Below, piece after piece: positions 52,676-62,340 of a stretch of 64,000 bases of DNA. The stretch covers positions 310,001-374,000 of the forward strand of contig NZ_QLYX01000004.1 in assembly GCF_003289645.1 (NCBI RefSeq). Direction: 5' to 3'. Every line of letters begins with the position of its first letter. Position 1 is the stretch's first letter. The notes beneath the pieces are model-generated. The model worked only from the letters and a program-made list of their open reading frames with translations. It was not told where the DNA came from and made no database searches. A program made the position numbers and the translations under genes. Source of the DNA: Actinomadura craniellae (GTDB lineage Bacteria > Actinomycetota > Actinomycetes > Streptosporangiales > Streptosporangiaceae).

Positions 52676-54270
52676 TCCTTAGGTTCTTCGGTGCTCTCGG
52701 CGTCCTGGACGCCCTCGGGGCCGCGCAGGGCCGCGACGATCTCGTCGAACTCGGCGGTGGGGTGGCCGAGGGTCAGCCCGCCGATCTCGACCACGGTACT
52801 TCCGCCCGGGGCGCCACTCGCGCGGACCCACACCCGGCGCCGGCGGACCATGAAGGACACCACGAGCCCCAGGATCGCGGCGATCGCGGCGGCCAGGGCG
52901 GGCAGCCGGCCCGGGTCACGGTTGATCGCGAGGGTGATCCACTCGCGGCTGCCGTCGAAGGTGATCGACCCGGCCCCGTCGGGCAGCGTGAACGTCTCGC
53001 CCGGCGCGAGGATCTTCTGCCCGCCCCGGATCGGCTGGAGCTTCTTGCCGATGCCTTCGAGCTTGTAGACCGACTGCGGGATGCCCGAGTTCAGCCCCAG
53101 ATCGCCCTTGAACGACATGATCGACACCCGGGGCTGCAGCGCCTCCGGGAAACCGGAGACGATCTGCCGGCCCGACGCGTCCGGCACCGCGGTGGGCCAG
53201 AACACCCCGTAGAAGCCCAGCTGCTCGGGCTGCGCGTCACCCGCCTTGATGACGCCCTCGGACGTGAAGTTGCGCTCCTCCAGCGGCAGGAAGGGCACCG
53301 CGCCCTGGTAGGCGATCTGGCCCTTGCCGTCCCGCACCGTGAAGACCGGCGCGTAGCCGTGGCCGAGCAGGTACACCTTGGCCCCGCCCACCTCGAGCGG
53401 GTGGTTGACCCGCAGGTCGTAGCGGCGCTCGGGGCCCGAGGGGGTCTCCCGGTAGCGGACGTCGGCGGAGAAGTGGGTCGGCCGGCCGCGCCGCTCGCCC
53501 TCCCGCACGTAGGTGCCGGTGAACTCGTTCAGGGTGAACGAGAAGGGCGCCATCCGCTCCGGCGAGAACCGGCTGCCCGGCTCGAACCGGTCGTACCAGG
53601 CCAGCGAGTTGGAGAAGCCGGTGCCCTCGGTGACCAGCATGTTGCCCCGGTAGCCGAACGCCGAGCCGAACCCCACCGCGAACAGCAGCGCCAGCAGCGC
53701 CAGGTGGAAGACCAGGTTCCCGGTCTCGCCCAGGTGGCCCTTCTCCGCGGCCACCGAGCCGTCATCGCCGTCCACCCGGTACCTGCGCCGCCGCAGCGCC
53801 TGCCGGGCCTCGGCCAGCACCTCGGCGGCGTCCCGGTCCGTCTCGAACGACGCCGACTGCGGCAGCCGGTCCAACCGCCGCGGCGCCGCCGGCGGCCGGG
53901 CCCGCATCGCCTTCAGGTGCTTGCGCCCGCGCGGGATGACGCAGCCCGCCAGCGACACGAACAGCAGGATGTAGACGGCGGCGAACCAGGGCGCGGCGAA
54001 GACGTCGAACATCGACAGCCGGTCCAGCCAGGGCGCCAGCGTCGGGTGGTCGGTGAAGAACTCGGCGACCTTCTCGGGGGCCTGCCCGCGCTGCGGCAGC
54101 ACCGAGCCCGGCACCGAGCCCAGCGCCACCAGGAACAGCAGGACCAGCGCGGTGCGCATGGAGGTGAGCTGCCGCCAGCCCCAGCGCAGCCAGCCCAGCG
54201 GGCCCATCCCCCCGGGCCGCGGCGGCGGGGCGGGCTCGGTCACGGGGTCGGCCGCCGTCGTTTCCGTCAT
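52672..54270 (-). CDS. resB: Cytochrome c biogenesis protein ResB
   Basis: A 532-residue ResB/Ccs1: three N-terminal helices, one late helix (about 465-485) and a large extracytoplasmic domain between (GFSNSLAWYDRFEPGSRFS, YDLRVNHPLEVGGAKVYLLG). Partner of CcsB. Begins one base after ccdA on the same strand. Confidence 0.95.
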   Translation of the reverse strand: MTETTAADPVTEPAPPPRPGGMGPLGWLRWGWRQLTSMRTALVLLFLVALGSVPGSVLPQRGQAPEKVAEFFTDHPTLAPWLDRLSMFDVFAAPWFAAVYILLFVSLAGCVIPRGRKHLKAMRARPPAAPRRLDRLPQSASFETDRDAAEVLAEARQALRRRRYRVDGDDGSVAAEKGHLGETGNLVFHLALLALLFAVGFGSAFGYRGNMLVTEGTGFSNSLAWYDRFEPGSRFSPERMAPFSFTLNEFTGTYVREGERRGRPTHFSADVRYRETPSGPERRYDLRVNHPLEVGGAKVYLLGHGYAPVFTVRDGKGQIAYQGAVPFLPLEERNFTSEGVIKAGDAQPEQLGFYGVFWPTAVPDASGRQIVSGFPEALQPRVSIMSFKGDLGLNSGIPQSVYKLEGIGKKLQPIRGGQKILAPGETFTLPDGAGSITFDGSREWITLAINRDPGRLPALAAAIAAILGLVVSFMVRRRRVWVRASGAPGGSTVVEIGGLTLGHPTAEFDEIVAALRGPEGVQDAESTEEPKE

Positions 54271-54271
54271 C

Positions 54272-55006
54272 TCAAATCACCGTCTCGAAGCCGCCGATCC
54301 ACGACCGCAGCCAGATGGTCAGGTCACCCCACAGGCCGGTCACCAGCAGCACGCCGAGGGCGACGAGCATGCCGCCGCCGACCCGGGTGACCGCCCCGTA
54401 GTGCCGCTTCACCCACCCGAAGGCGCCCAGCGCCCGGCGGTAGGCCAGCGCCGTGATCACGAACGGCAGGCCCAGGCCCAGGCAGTACGCCAGCGACAGT
54501 ACCGCCCCCCGGACCGCGCTCGCCTCGCTGAACGCCAGCGACTGGACGGCCGCCAGCGTCGGCCCGATGCACGGCGTCCAGCCCAGCCCGAACAGCACGC
54601 CCAGCAGCGGCGCCCCCGCCAGCCCCGCCGCGGGCAGCCGCCCGGACTTCACCGTGCGCTGCAGGCCCGGGAGGAAGCCCATGAACGCCAGGCCGAACAC
54701 GATCGTCAGCACGCCCAGCACCCGGGTGAGCGGGTCCGCGTACTCCAGCAGCCACCGCCCCAGCCCGCCGAACGCCAGCCCGGCGCCGACGAACACCACC
54801 GAGAAGCCCGCGATGAACAGCACCGCCCCGGCCAGCAGCCGGCCGCGCCGCTGCTCGGCGAGGTCCACCCCCGACATGCCGGTCACGTACGACAGGTAGC
54901 CGGGCACCAGCGGCAACACGCACGGCGACACGAACGACACCAGCCCGGCCAGCATCGCCAGCGGCATGGCCAGCACCAGAGACCCGCCCAGAATGACTGT
55001 GCTCAC
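54272..55006 (-). CDS. ccdA: Thiol:disulfide transmembrane transporter CcdA
   Basis: A 244-residue, six-helix CcdA with both redox cysteines: C29 ([15 protein letters not shown]) and the one in [10 protein letters not shown]. It carries reducing power outward to ResA so that apocytochrome thiols stay reduced. GTG at 55006. A palindrome-rich 162-base gap separates it from resA, the only sizeable gap in this operon. Confidence 0.95.
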   Translation of the reverse strand: MSTVILGGSLVLAMPLAMLAGLVSFVSPCVLPLVPGYLSYVTGMSGVDLAEQRRGRLLAGAVLFIAGFSVVFVGAGLAFGGLGRWLLEYADPLTRVLGVLTIVFGLAFMGFLPGLQRTVKSGRLPAAGLAGAPLLGVLFGLGWTPCIGPTLAAVQSLAFSEASAVRGAVLSLAYCLGLGLPFVITALAYRRALGAFGWVKRHYGAVTRVGGGMLVALGVLLVTGLWGDLTIWLRSWIGGFETVI

Positions 55007-55010
55007 TTGG

Positions 55011-55100
55011 CGCTCGTTCCTCGCGCTTGTCGCGGCGCCTTCGGCGCGCCGTCTTCCCTCGTCGCGGTGAAGATCGCTCGTTCCTCACGATCTTCACCGC
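55011..55100. repeat. Palindromic repeat element between resA and ccdA
   Basis: Contains two copies of CGCTCGTTCCTC followed by G/A-CG (55011-55025, 55075-55089), and a 13-bp perfect inverted repeat (55064-55076 and 55088-55100, GCGGTGAAGATCG and complement). Looks like a dispersed intergenic repeat, perhaps forming an mRNA hairpin that separates resA from ccdA expression. Confidence 0.55.
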
Positions 55101-55168
55101 TCCTCAGTCCAGACGGCGCGGGCGCCGCTCCCGGACCGCCTCGCTGCGCATCGACTGGGACTGCCATG

Positions 55169-55756
55169 TCACTTCTCCGCTGTGACCCGCGTGAGCAGGG
55201 GGGTGAGGGCGGAGTAGGTGGTGGGGCCGATGATGCGGACGGCGACGCGGCCCTGGCGGTCGAGGACCAGGGTGCTGGGGACGGCGTTGGGGGGGACGTC
55301 GCGGAAAGCCAGGGTGAGTCGGCCATCGGGGTCGAACAGGCTGGGGTAGGTGACCTTGAAGCCGCGCTGGAAGGCCCGGGCGGGCTCCTTGCCGTCCTTG
55401 ATGTCGATGCCGACGAACTCCACGCCGCGCGGCTTCTGCTCGGCGTAGATCTTCTCCAGGGTGGGCGCCTCGCCCCGGCAGGGGGCGCACCAGGAGGCCC
55501 AGAAGTTGACGACCACGACCTTGCCGCGCAGGTCGGCCAGGTTCAGCGGGCGGTCCTCCAGGGTGCTGCCCGAGACCTGGGGGCCGGCCTTGCGGTCGGC
55601 GGGGGTGATCACCTGGGCGCTGCCGTCGCCGGCGACGAACCGCGAGTCGCCGGTGGTCGCGCCGGTCTGACCGCCCGCGCAGCCGGCGAGCAGCACGGGC
55701 AGCAGGGCGAGCCCCAAAGTGGCTACTGCCAGGGCGCGGAAGGCTCGGGGAATCAA
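55169..55756 (-). CDS. resA: ResA/TlpA-like thiol-disulfide lipoprotein
   Basis: A 195-residue thioredoxin-fold lipoprotein. Signal and lipobox LLAGC (C26), then the active site FWASWCAPCRGE with C90/C93 and GVEFVGIDIKDG. It reduces the heme-binding CXXCH of apocytochrome c, fed by CcdA. TTG at 55756 has GGAGAG upstream. First gene of the resA-ccdA-resB-ccsB block; a BlaI/CopY-like dyad lies just upstream. Confidence 0.92.
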   Translation of the reverse strand: MIPRAFRALAVATLGLALLPVLLAGCAGGQTGATTGDSRFVAGDGSAQVITPADRKAGPQVSGSTLEDRPLNLADLRGKVVVVNFWASWCAPCRGEAPTLEKIYAEQKPRGVEFVGIDIKDGKEPARAFQRGFKVTYPSLFDPDGRLTLAFRDVPPNAVPSTLVLDRQGRVAVRIIGPTTYSALTPLLTRVTAEK

Positions 55757-55769
55757 CCGACTCTCCTAC

Positions 55770-55799
55770 TACTACAAGATGTAGTACTTCACTGTAGTG
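55770..55799. promoter_or_regulatory. BlaI/CopY-like operator upstream of resA
   Basis: TACTACA-AGA-TGTAGTA (55770-55786) followed by CACTGTAGTG (55790-55799), so a 7-base dyad and a second, shorter one with the same ACTGTAGT core. TACTACA/TGTAGTA half-sites are typical of BlaI/MecI/CopY-family repressors. No such regulator gene is in the window. Confidence 0.6.
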
Positions 55800-55805
55800 C
55801 CTGGG

Positions 55806-56444
55806 TCAGGCGCCGGGGACGGTGGGGCGCTTGACCAGGCCCCCGGCCGGTTCGGCGTAGTCCACCGAGACCAGGCGGTCGCCGTCGAAGGTCAGGCTGG
55901 TGACGCTGGCCAGCTCGCACTGGCGGCGGGCCGGGTGGTGCCACAGGCGCTGCTTCTCGGCCTTGCGGCGGAGGATCCAGATCGGCAGCTGGTGGCTCAC
56001 GCAGACCGCCTCATGCCCGCGGGCCTCCGCGCGGGCGCGCTTCACCGCGGCGACCATCCGCGCGGCGATCTCCTCGTAGGGCTCGCCCCAGGACGGCCTG
56101 ACCGGGTTGATCAGGTGCGGCCAGTGGTGGGGGCGGCGCAGCGAGCCCCGGCCCACCCCGAAGGTCAGCCCCTCGAACCGGTTGCCCGCCTCGATCAGCC
56201 GGTCGTCGAGCAGCACCGGCAGCCCGATCATCTCGGCCAGCGGCTCGGCGGTCTGCTGCGCCCGCTCCATGGGCGACGACAGCAGCGCCTTGACGTCTCG
56301 GGAGGCGAACCACTTGGCCGCCGCCTGCGCCATGAGAACCCCGTTCTCACTGAGCTGGTAGCCCGGCAGTCGCCCGTAAAGGATGCCTTCTGGGTTGTGC
56401 ACCTCGCCGTGCCTCAGCAGGTGAACGATCGTCTTCTCACTCAT
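55806..56444 (-). CDS. Histidine phosphatase family protein (hemL-ccs cluster type)
   Basis: A 212-residue phosphoglycerate-mutase-fold phosphatase: LLRHGEVHNPEG with H12, SSPMERAQQTAEPLAEMIG, and the second His in AVCVSHQLP. This gene stands between hemL and the resA homologue in mycobacteria too (Rv0525 position), so the association with heme/cytochrome c genes is conserved; its substrate is unknown. TAGTCT lies nine bases before ATG 56444. Confidence 0.88.
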   Translation of the reverse strand: MSEKTIVHLLRHGEVHNPEGILYGRLPGYQLSENGVLMAQAAAKWFASRDVKALLSSPMERAQQTAEPLAEMIGLPVLLDDRLIEAGNRFEGLTFGVGRGSLRRPHHWPHLINPVRPSWGEPYEEIAARMVAAVKRARAEARGHEAVCVSHQLPIWILRRKAEKQRLWHHPARRQCELASVTSLTFDGDRLVSVDYAEPAGGLVKRPTVPGA

Positions 56445-56512
56445 GGCCTCGCCAGACTACCCGCGCCGCGGAACCGTACCCGCCGGGGGCCGTCCCCGCT
56501 GGTCCGGCGGTG

Positions 56513-57403
56513 TCACGCGGCGGCGCGGAACGCCTGGAGGGCGGCGCGGATGGCCGGCCGGCGGGTGGCCTGCTCCCGCCAGACGGCGTAGACGCTGCGG
56601 GACGGCACCGGCCGCAGCTCCACCAGGCGCACCCCGGCGGGCACGTCGCAGCGGCCCAGCCGGGGCAGGACCACCGCACCCAGCCCGGCCGCGGCCAGGG
56701 CCAACTGGCTGGAGAGCTCCTGTGCCATGTGGTCGATGTGCGGCTCGCCCCCGATGGTGCGCAGCGTGTGGGTCAGCCAGTCATGGCAGATCGTGCCCGG
56801 GGCGTCGCAGATCCACGGGTCGCCGGAGAGCTCCTTGAGTTCCACGACGTCCCGGTCGGCCAGCGGGTGGTCGGCGGGCAGCGCGACGTCCGCCACGTCC
56901 TCGCAGATGCCGCCCCGGAGCAGGCCGTCGGGGATGGACAGCGGCCGGTTGCCCCAGTCCTGGACGATGGCCAGATCGAGGTCACCGCGGGCCACCATCG
57001 GGACGCTGACGACCGGATCCTTCTCGTTGAGCACCACCCGCAGCCCCGGGTGCCCGGCGCGCAGCGCGGCCAGCGCGGCGGGGGCCAGCCCGCGGGTCGC
57101 GGTCGGGAAGGCCGCCATCGACAGCTCCCCGACCACCTTGCCGCGATGCGCCTCCAGGTCGGCCTGGGCCTGCTCCACCAGCGACAGGATGCGCTCGGCG
57201 TGCGAGACGAGCAGTTCGGCGGCGTCGGTCAGGCGCACCCCGCGGCCGTGCCGCTCCAGCAGCTTCTGGCCGGTCTCCCGCTCCAGCTTGGCGAGCTGCT
57301 GGGAGACGGCCGAGGTGGTGACGTGCAGGACGTCGGCCGCGGCGCCGACCGAACCGTGGACGGAGACGGCGTGCAGCGCGCGCAGCCGATCGAGGTCGAG
57401 CAT
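56513..57403 (-). CDS. LysR-family transcriptional regulator
   Basis: A 296-residue LysR regulator. Winged helix at about 1-60 (ALHAVSVHGSVGAAADVLHV, then SAVSQQLAKLERETG), linker helix, and a periplasmic-binding-like effector domain. Inserted between hemL and the phosphatase gene, all on the minus strand. ATG at 57403 is leaderless-like (TAGTAT six bases upstream). Effector and targets unknown. Confidence 0.9.
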   Translation of the reverse strand: MLDLDRLRALHAVSVHGSVGAAADVLHVTTSAVSQQLAKLERETGQKLLERHGRGVRLTDAAELLVSHAERILSLVEQAQADLEAHRGKVVGELSMAAFPTATRGLAPAALAALRAGHPGLRVVLNEKDPVVSVPMVARGDLDLAIVQDWGNRPLSIPDGLLRGGICEDVADVALPADHPLADRDVVELKELSGDPWICDAPGTICHDWLTHTLRTIGGEPHIDHMAQELSSQLALAAAGLGAVVLPRLGRCDVPAGVRLVELRPVPSRSVYAVWREQATRRPAIRAALQAFRAAA

Positions 57404-57409
57404 GAAGCG

Positions 57410-57415
57410 ATACTA
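57410..57415 (-). promoter_or_regulatory. -10 box TAGTAT of the lysR gene
   Basis: Six bases before ATG 57403; leaderless-type start. Confidence 0.55.
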
Positions 57416-57445
57416 AAACCGTCCGCCCCGATCATCCAGACCTGG

Positions 57446-58741
57446 TCAACCCTGGACGGCCGCCGCCGCCCGGGCCGCGTGCGGCAGCGCCTCGACCACC
57501 CGCTCCAGCGCCGCGTCGTCGTGCGCGGCCGACAGGAACCACGCCTCGTACGCCGACGGCGGCAGGTAGACGCCCCGCCGCAGCGCCTCGTGGAAGAACG
57601 CGGCGAACGCCCGGGTGTCCTGCCGCTGCGCCGCGGCGAAGTCGCCCACCGCCGCGTCGGTGAAGAAGACCGAGAACAGGTTGCCCGCGACCTGGAGCCG
57701 GTGCGGCACGCCCTCCTTGGCCAGCGCCTCCGTCGCCGCCCGGGCGACGGTCGCGGCGGCCTGGTCGATGGTGGCGTAGACGTCCTCGGTGGCGTTGCGC
57801 AGGGTGGCCAGCCCGGCCGCGGTGGCCAGCGGATTGCCCGACAGGGTGCCCGCCTGGTAGACGGGACCGACCGGCGCGAGCTGGTCCATCACCTCGGCCC
57901 GGCCGCCGAACGCCGCCGCGGGCAGCCCGCCGCCCATCACCTTGCCGAAGGTCACCAGGTCGCCGGCGACCCCCTCCAGCCCGTACCAGCCCGACCGGCT
58001 CACCCGGAACCCGGTCAGCACCTCGTCGATCACCAGCAGCGCGCCGTACCGCTCGCAGAGCGACTTGAGCAGCCGGTTGAAGTCGGGGATCGGCGGCACC
58101 ACGCCCATGTTGGCCGGGCACGCCTCGGTGATCACGCAGGCGATCTGCCCGCCGTACTCGGCGAACGCCTCCTCCACGGCGCCGACGTCGTTGTAGGGCA
58201 GCACGAGCGTGTCGCCGGCGGCGGCCCCGGTGACCCCGGGGGTGTCGGGCAGCGCGAACGTCGCCACGCCCGAGCCGGCGGCGGCCAGCAGCGCGTCCAC
58301 GTGGCCGTGGTAGCAGCCGGCGAACTTCACCACCTTGGCCCGGCCGGTGAAGCCGCGGGCGAGCCGGATCGCCGACATCGTCGCCTCGGTGCCGGAGCTG
58401 ACCAGCCGCACCCGGTCCACCGGGGTGCGGGCCGCGATCTCCTCGGCGAGCTCGACCTCGCCGGGGGTGGGCGCGCCGTAGGAAGTGCCCCGCCCGGCCG
58501 CCGCCCGGACGGCCTCGACGACGGCGGGATGGGCGTGCCCGAGGATCATCGGCCCCCAGGAGCAGACGAGGTCGACGTACTCCGTACCGTCCACGTCCGT
58601 GAGGTACGGGCCCCGGGCGGAGGCCATGAACGCCGGCCGGCCGCCCACCGCGCGGAAGGCGCGGACCGGGGAGTTGACACCGCCGGGGGTGACTTCCTGT
58701 GCGCGGTTGAACCATTGCTCGGAGTGATCGATGCCAGTCAC
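57446..58741 (-). CDS. hemL: Glutamate-1-semialdehyde 2,1-aminomutase
   Basis: A 431-residue [22 protein letters not shown], the PLP lysine K267 in [18 protein letters not shown], and [16 protein letters not shown]. It makes 5-aminolevulinate by the C5 pathway, feeding HemB encoded in this window. GTG at 58741; a GAGACT hexamer six bases upstream may be a weak -10. Divergent from the pseudokinase gene. Confidence 0.97.
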   Translation of the reverse strand: MTGIDHSEQWFNRAQEVTPGGVNSPVRAFRAVGGRPAFMASARGPYLTDVDGTEYVDLVCSWGPMILGHAHPAVVEAVRAAAGRGTSYGAPTPGEVELAEEIAARTPVDRVRLVSSGTEATMSAIRLARGFTGRAKVVKFAGCYHGHVDALLAAAGSGVATFALPDTPGVTGAAAGDTLVLPYNDVGAVEEAFAEYGGQIACVITEACPANMGVVPPIPDFNRLLKSLCERYGALLVIDEVLTGFRVSRSGWYGLEGVAGDLVTFGKVMGGGLPAAAFGGRAEVMDQLAPVGPVYQAGTLSGNPLATAAGLATLRNATEDVYATIDQAAATVARAATEALAKEGVPHRLQVAGNLFSVFFTDAAVGDFAAAQRQDTRAFAAFFHEALRRGVYLPPSAYEAWFLSAAHDDAALERVVEALPHAARAAAAVQG

Positions 58742-58873
58742 CGGACCAGTCTCTCAGTTCCGGTTTGATGACGGCCCTTGACCCGACGTATAACCGGCCG
58801 ATATCCCACGAACATGCCCATGAGCGGAGGCCCGGGGACCCCGCCGGGCCGGGCGACCGGAGGGAAGCACAAC

Positions 58874-60574
58874 GTGGTGGACGGCTGGACGGCCCCTGGT
58901 TTCACGCACCGGCAGGAGCTCGGGCGAGGCGCCTGCGGGCGGGTGGTGCTGGCCGTGGACGACGAGTCCCAGACCGCGGTGGCGATCAAGTACCTGAACG
59001 AGGATCTGCGGCAGGACGGCCGCTTCCTCGAGCGGTACCGGGCGGACGCGCGGCGGCTGTCCCAGCTCGAGGATCCCAACGTCGTCGATCTCTACGACTT
59101 CCTCGAACTGCCCGAGGGCTCCGCGGTGGTGATGGAGCTCGTCCAGGGCGTCAGCCTGGCCCGGATGCTGGCCGCCCAGGGGGCGACCGGCCCGCTGGCC
59201 GCCCTGTCGGTGCTGGGCGGCACCCTGCTGGGCCTGGCCGCCGTGCACTCCGCCGGCGTCCTGCACCGCAACCTGCGGCCCGCCGAGATCCTGATCGACG
59301 AGGCCGGCAACGTCCGGCTCACCGACTTCGGTCTCAGCCCCGGCGAGCCGCCCGGCACCGCCGACTACCTGGCGCCCGAGCTGTGGAGCGGCTCCCCGCC
59401 GAGTGAGGCCGGCGACCTGTACGCGGCGACCGTGGTCTTCTTCGAGTGCCTGACCGGGCATCGCCCGTTCACCGGGCGGAACAACTCCGCGCTGGCCAAG
59501 GCGCACCGCGAGGGCCCCATCCCGGTGGAGGAGGTGCCCGGCCCGCTGCGCGAGCTGATCTCCCGGGGCCTGGCCAAGGACCCGGCCGACCGGCCGGCCT
59601 CCGCGGCCGACTTCGCCGAGGCGCTGGAGGAGGCCGCCCGGTCCGCGTACGGACCCGCCTGGGAGGCCCAGGGGCGCAGCAGGCTGACGGAGATGGCCGC
59701 CGCGACCGCCGCCCTCCCCCCGCCCGATCCGGCCCAGCAGCGGGCCGCTGACCGCTCCCGCGGGTCCGGTTCCCACCGCACCGTGGGCGGCGAGAAGGGC
59801 GGGCGCCGCCGGTGGCCGTGGGCGGTCGGGGCCGCCGTGCTCGCCGTCGCCGCGGCCGCCGGCGGGGCGTACGCCCTCACCGGCTCGTCCGGCGGGTCGG
59901 ACGGGCCGCCACCTTCCCCGCCCGCCTCGTCCCAGCCCGCCGCCGCACAGCCGACCACCCCGGCGCCCGGGGCCGTCGCCGGCGCCGACCTCGCCCGGCA
60001 GGTCACCACCGCGGTGACCGCCCGGCGCAGCGCGTCCTTCGTGCACCGCGGGCCCGGCGTCAGCGCCCGCGGCGCGCTCCAGCTCGACGCCTACGACATG
60101 ACCGTGTCCGGTGCCCAGGCCGCGCTGCGCCGGCCCGCCCGCGCGATCGTCCTCGGGACGGTCGTGTACGTCCGGGTGGGTTCCGCCTGGCGGCCCGTGC
60201 CGGTCGCCCAGGCCACCGGCGCGTACGCCGGCCTCGCCGCCCGGGCCCGGGAGGGCGGTTCGGTGCGGGGCGTCATCGCGCTGCTGCAGTCGAGCACGTC
60301 GATCCAGCAGACCGGCGGGGCGGCGGGGCAGCCCGGCAACCCCGTCTACCGGGGCACCACCCCCCTGGCGGGGCTGGGCGGGACGCCGGTCGCCGGGCCG
60401 CTGTTCACCCGTCTGGCCGGAAGCGGCCAGGCGAGCTTCGTGATCGAGCTGGACCGCACCGGCCTGCCGCTGAAGGTGCAGTACTCGGTGACCGGGCCGG
60501 ACGGCCGCGCGCAGACCTACCGCACCCACTACGCGAACTGGGGGCGCCGGGTGGCGATCGCCCGGCCCCGCTAG
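58874..60574 (+). CDS. Membrane Ser/Thr kinase-like protein, predicted pseudokinase
   Basis: A 566-residue protein: kinase-like domain (about 10-265), Ser/Pro/Gly-rich linker, one membrane helix (nt about 59812-59880, WPWAVGAAVLAVAAAAGGAY) and a roughly 200-residue outer domain. The glycine loop (LGRGACGRVVL), VAIK lysine K39 and DFG (D151) are present, but the catalytic loop reads HRNLRPAEIL: the essential HRD Asp is Asn133, the usual Lys is Arg and the metal-binding Asn is Glu. It should therefore bind nucleotide but phosphorylate poorly or not at all. GTG at 58874 has GGAGGGAAGC upstream; in-frame ATGs at 58814 and 58820 are possible. Confidence 0.85.
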   Translation: MVDGWTAPGFTHRQELGRGACGRVVLAVDDESQTAVAIKYLNEDLRQDGRFLERYRADARRLSQLEDPNVVDLYDFLELPEGSAVVMELVQGVSLARMLAAQGATGPLAALSVLGGTLLGLAAVHSAGVLHRNLRPAEILIDEAGNVRLTDFGLSPGEPPGTADYLAPELWSGSPPSEAGDLYAATVVFFECLTGHRPFTGRNNSALAKAHREGPIPVEEVPGPLRELISRGLAKDPADRPASAADFAEALEEAARSAYGPAWEAQGRSRLTEMAAATAALPPPDPAQQRAADRSRGSGSHRTVGGEKGGRRRWPWAVGAAVLAVAAAAGGAYALTGSSGGSDGPPPSPPASSQPAAAQPTTPAPGAVAGADLARQVTTAVTARRSASFVHRGPGVSARGALQLDAYDMTVSGAQAALRRPARAIVLGTVVYVRVGSAWRPVPVAQATGAYAGLAARAREGGSVRGVIALLQSSTSIQQTGGAAGQPGNPVYRGTTPLAGLGGTPVAGPLFTRLAGSGQASFVIELDRTGLPLKVQYSVTGPDGRAQTYRTHYANWGRRVAIARPR

Positions 60575-60580
60575 GAGCGG

Positions 60581-61213
60581 CTAGGAGACGTCCGCGAGGA
60601 CTTCCAGCAGGCGCAGCGGGTCGGGCAGGGGGTCCCGGCCCGGGGCGCGGAGCCAGGCCGCCTCACGGCCGTACGGGAGCACCGACGGCGGGGCCACCAC
60701 GTAGCTGTCGCGGCAGTGCCAGCGCATCCCGGGCATGTCTGCGACGGTCTCGGGCAGGCAGTCGAGGTTGGACGACCACCACTCGTCCTCGTCCACCGGG
60801 GCGCCCCGGGTCGCCACGAAGAACAGGTGCCGCTCGCCGCCGACCGAGGCCACCGGGCCGACCGGCAGGTCCTCGGCCTCGATCCGGGCCAGCGCCGCGG
60901 CGCCGACGGCGGCGGGGACGTCGAAGACGTCGAAGACCCGCCCCGTGGGAAGGACGATGTTGGCCTGCGGCTGGTCGGCCCACCAGCGTTTCAGCACCGC
61001 CTGGTCGACGGTGGCCTGGAGCGCCCAGGCGGCCGACAGGGGGTGCGCGGCGGGCGACGGGCAGCCGACCCGGTCGCAGGAACACGCCCGGTCGCCCCCG
61101 GCCATCGGGGACGCCGCCGGTACGCAGGCCCACCCCCGGTCCGCGTAATCGCGTGCGGCGGCGATCATCCGGTGCCGAGCCCGTTGCCGCCTGCCCCCTG
61201 TGACTGCCAACAT
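60581..61213 (-). CDS. Bifunctional DNA primase/polymerase (Prim-Pol)-like protein
   Basis: A 210-residue AEP-type protein with the N-terminal Prim-Pol signature of actinomycete relatives: AARDYADRGWACVPA, the Cys/His cluster CSCDRVGCPSPAAHPL (C44, C46, C51, H57), WWADQPQANIVLPTG, then VFDVFDVP and GGERHLFFV. It lacks any helicase or PriCT extension, so may not be a true replication primase. ATG at 61213 follows GGGGGGAG. Convergent with the pseudokinase gene. Confidence 0.75.
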   Translation of the reverse strand: MLAVTGGRRQRARHRMIAAARDYADRGWACVPAASPMAGGDRACSCDRVGCPSPAAHPLSAAWALQATVDQAVLKRWWADQPQANIVLPTGRVFDVFDVPAAVGAAALARIEAEDLPVGPVASVGGERHLFFVATRGAPVDEDEWWSSNLDCLPETVADMPGMRWHCRDSYVVAPPSVLPYGREAAWLRAPGRDPLPDPLRLLEVLADVS

Positions 61214-61344
61214 GTTCGCTCCCCCCCGCGGGCACGTCGGCCCAGGTCCGCTCGCTACCCCCGATGATGGCGAACGCCCCGCCGCGGCATTCATCCAACC
61301 CCCGGAAACGGCCCCAATTGACTACGGGGCCGATGATCCTCCGG

Positions 61345-62328
61345 TCACGCCAGCCGGCGGGCGACCTCGGTCGCCCAGTAGGTCAGGACGATGTCGGCCC
61401 CGGCCCGCCGGATGCCGGTCAGCGACTCCATGATCGTGCGGTCGCGGTCGAGCCAGCCGTTGGCCGCGGCGGCCTCGATCATCGAGTACTCGCCGCTCAC
61501 CTGGTACGCCGCCACCGGAACGTCCACCGTGTCGCGGACCCGGCGGACGACGTCGAGGTAGGGCCCGGCGGGCTTGACCATGACGATGTCGGCGCCCTCG
61601 TCGAGGTCGAGCAGCACCTCGCGCAGCGACTCGTCGGCGTTGGCCGGGTCCTGCTGGTAGGCCGACCGGTCGCCGAACTGCGGCGCGCACTCGGCGGCCT
61701 CCCGGAACGGGCCGTAGAACGCCGAGGCGTACTTGGCCGAGTAGGCCATGATCGACACGCTGGAGTGGCCGGCCTCGTCGAGCGCGGTCCGGATGGTGCC
61801 GACCTGGCCGTCCATCATGCCGCTGGGGGCCACCACCGCGACCCCGGCCTCGGCCTGGGCCACCGCGATCGAGGCGTACCGCTGCAGCGTCGCGTCGTTG
61901 TCGACCTCGCCGGACCCGGTGAGGATGCCGCAGTGCCCGTGGTCGGTGTACTCGTCCAGGCACAGGTCGGCCATCAGCACGGTGGCGTCGCCGAGGTCGG
62001 CGGACAGGTCGCGCAGCGCCCGCTGCACGACGCCGTCGGGGTCGTCGGCGGCCGAGCCCGTGCCGTCCTTCTCCGCGGGGACGCCGAACAGGATCAGCCC
62101 GCCGACGCCCGCCTCGGCCGCCTCGTGCGCGGCCTTGCGCAGCGTGTCCCGGGTGTGCTGGACCACGCCGGGCATCGAGCCGATCGGGTGCGGCGCGGAG
62201 ATGCCCTCCTTGACGAACATCGGCAGGATCAGGTCGGCCGGGGCGAGCCGCGTCTCGGCGACCAGCCTGCGCAGCGCCGGGGTGCGGCGCAGCCGGCGGG
62301 GTCGGACGACGGGGAAGCCGGGGGACAT
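61345..62328 (-). CDS. hemB: Porphobilinogen synthase (delta-aminolevulinate dehydratase)
   Basis: A 327-residue HemB. Schiff-base lysines K199 (YSAKYASAF) and K252 ([11 protein letters not shown]) are present. The metal loop is [15 protein letters not shown]123 and C133 are kept but the middle Cys of the zinc type is D125, so it is intermediate between zinc and magnesium types. It joins two aminolevulinates. Twelve bases after the cobA-hemD stop, in the hemC-hemD-hemB order. Confidence 0.97.
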   Translation of the reverse strand: MSPGFPVVRPRRLRRTPALRRLVAETRLAPADLILPMFVKEGISAPHPIGSMPGVVQHTRDTLRKAAHEAAEAGVGGLILFGVPAEKDGTGSAADDPDGVVQRALRDLSADLGDATVLMADLCLDEYTDHGHCGILTGSGEVDNDATLQRYASIAVAQAEAGVAVVAPSGMMDGQVGTIRTALDEAGHSSVSIMAYSAKYASAFYGPFREAAECAPQFGDRSAYQQDPANADESLREVLLDLDEGADIVMVKPAGPYLDVVRRVRDTVDVPVAAYQVSGEYSMIEAAAANGWLDRDRTIMESLTGIRRAGADIVLTYWATEVARRLA

Positions 62329-62340
62329 CTCGGTTGTCTC

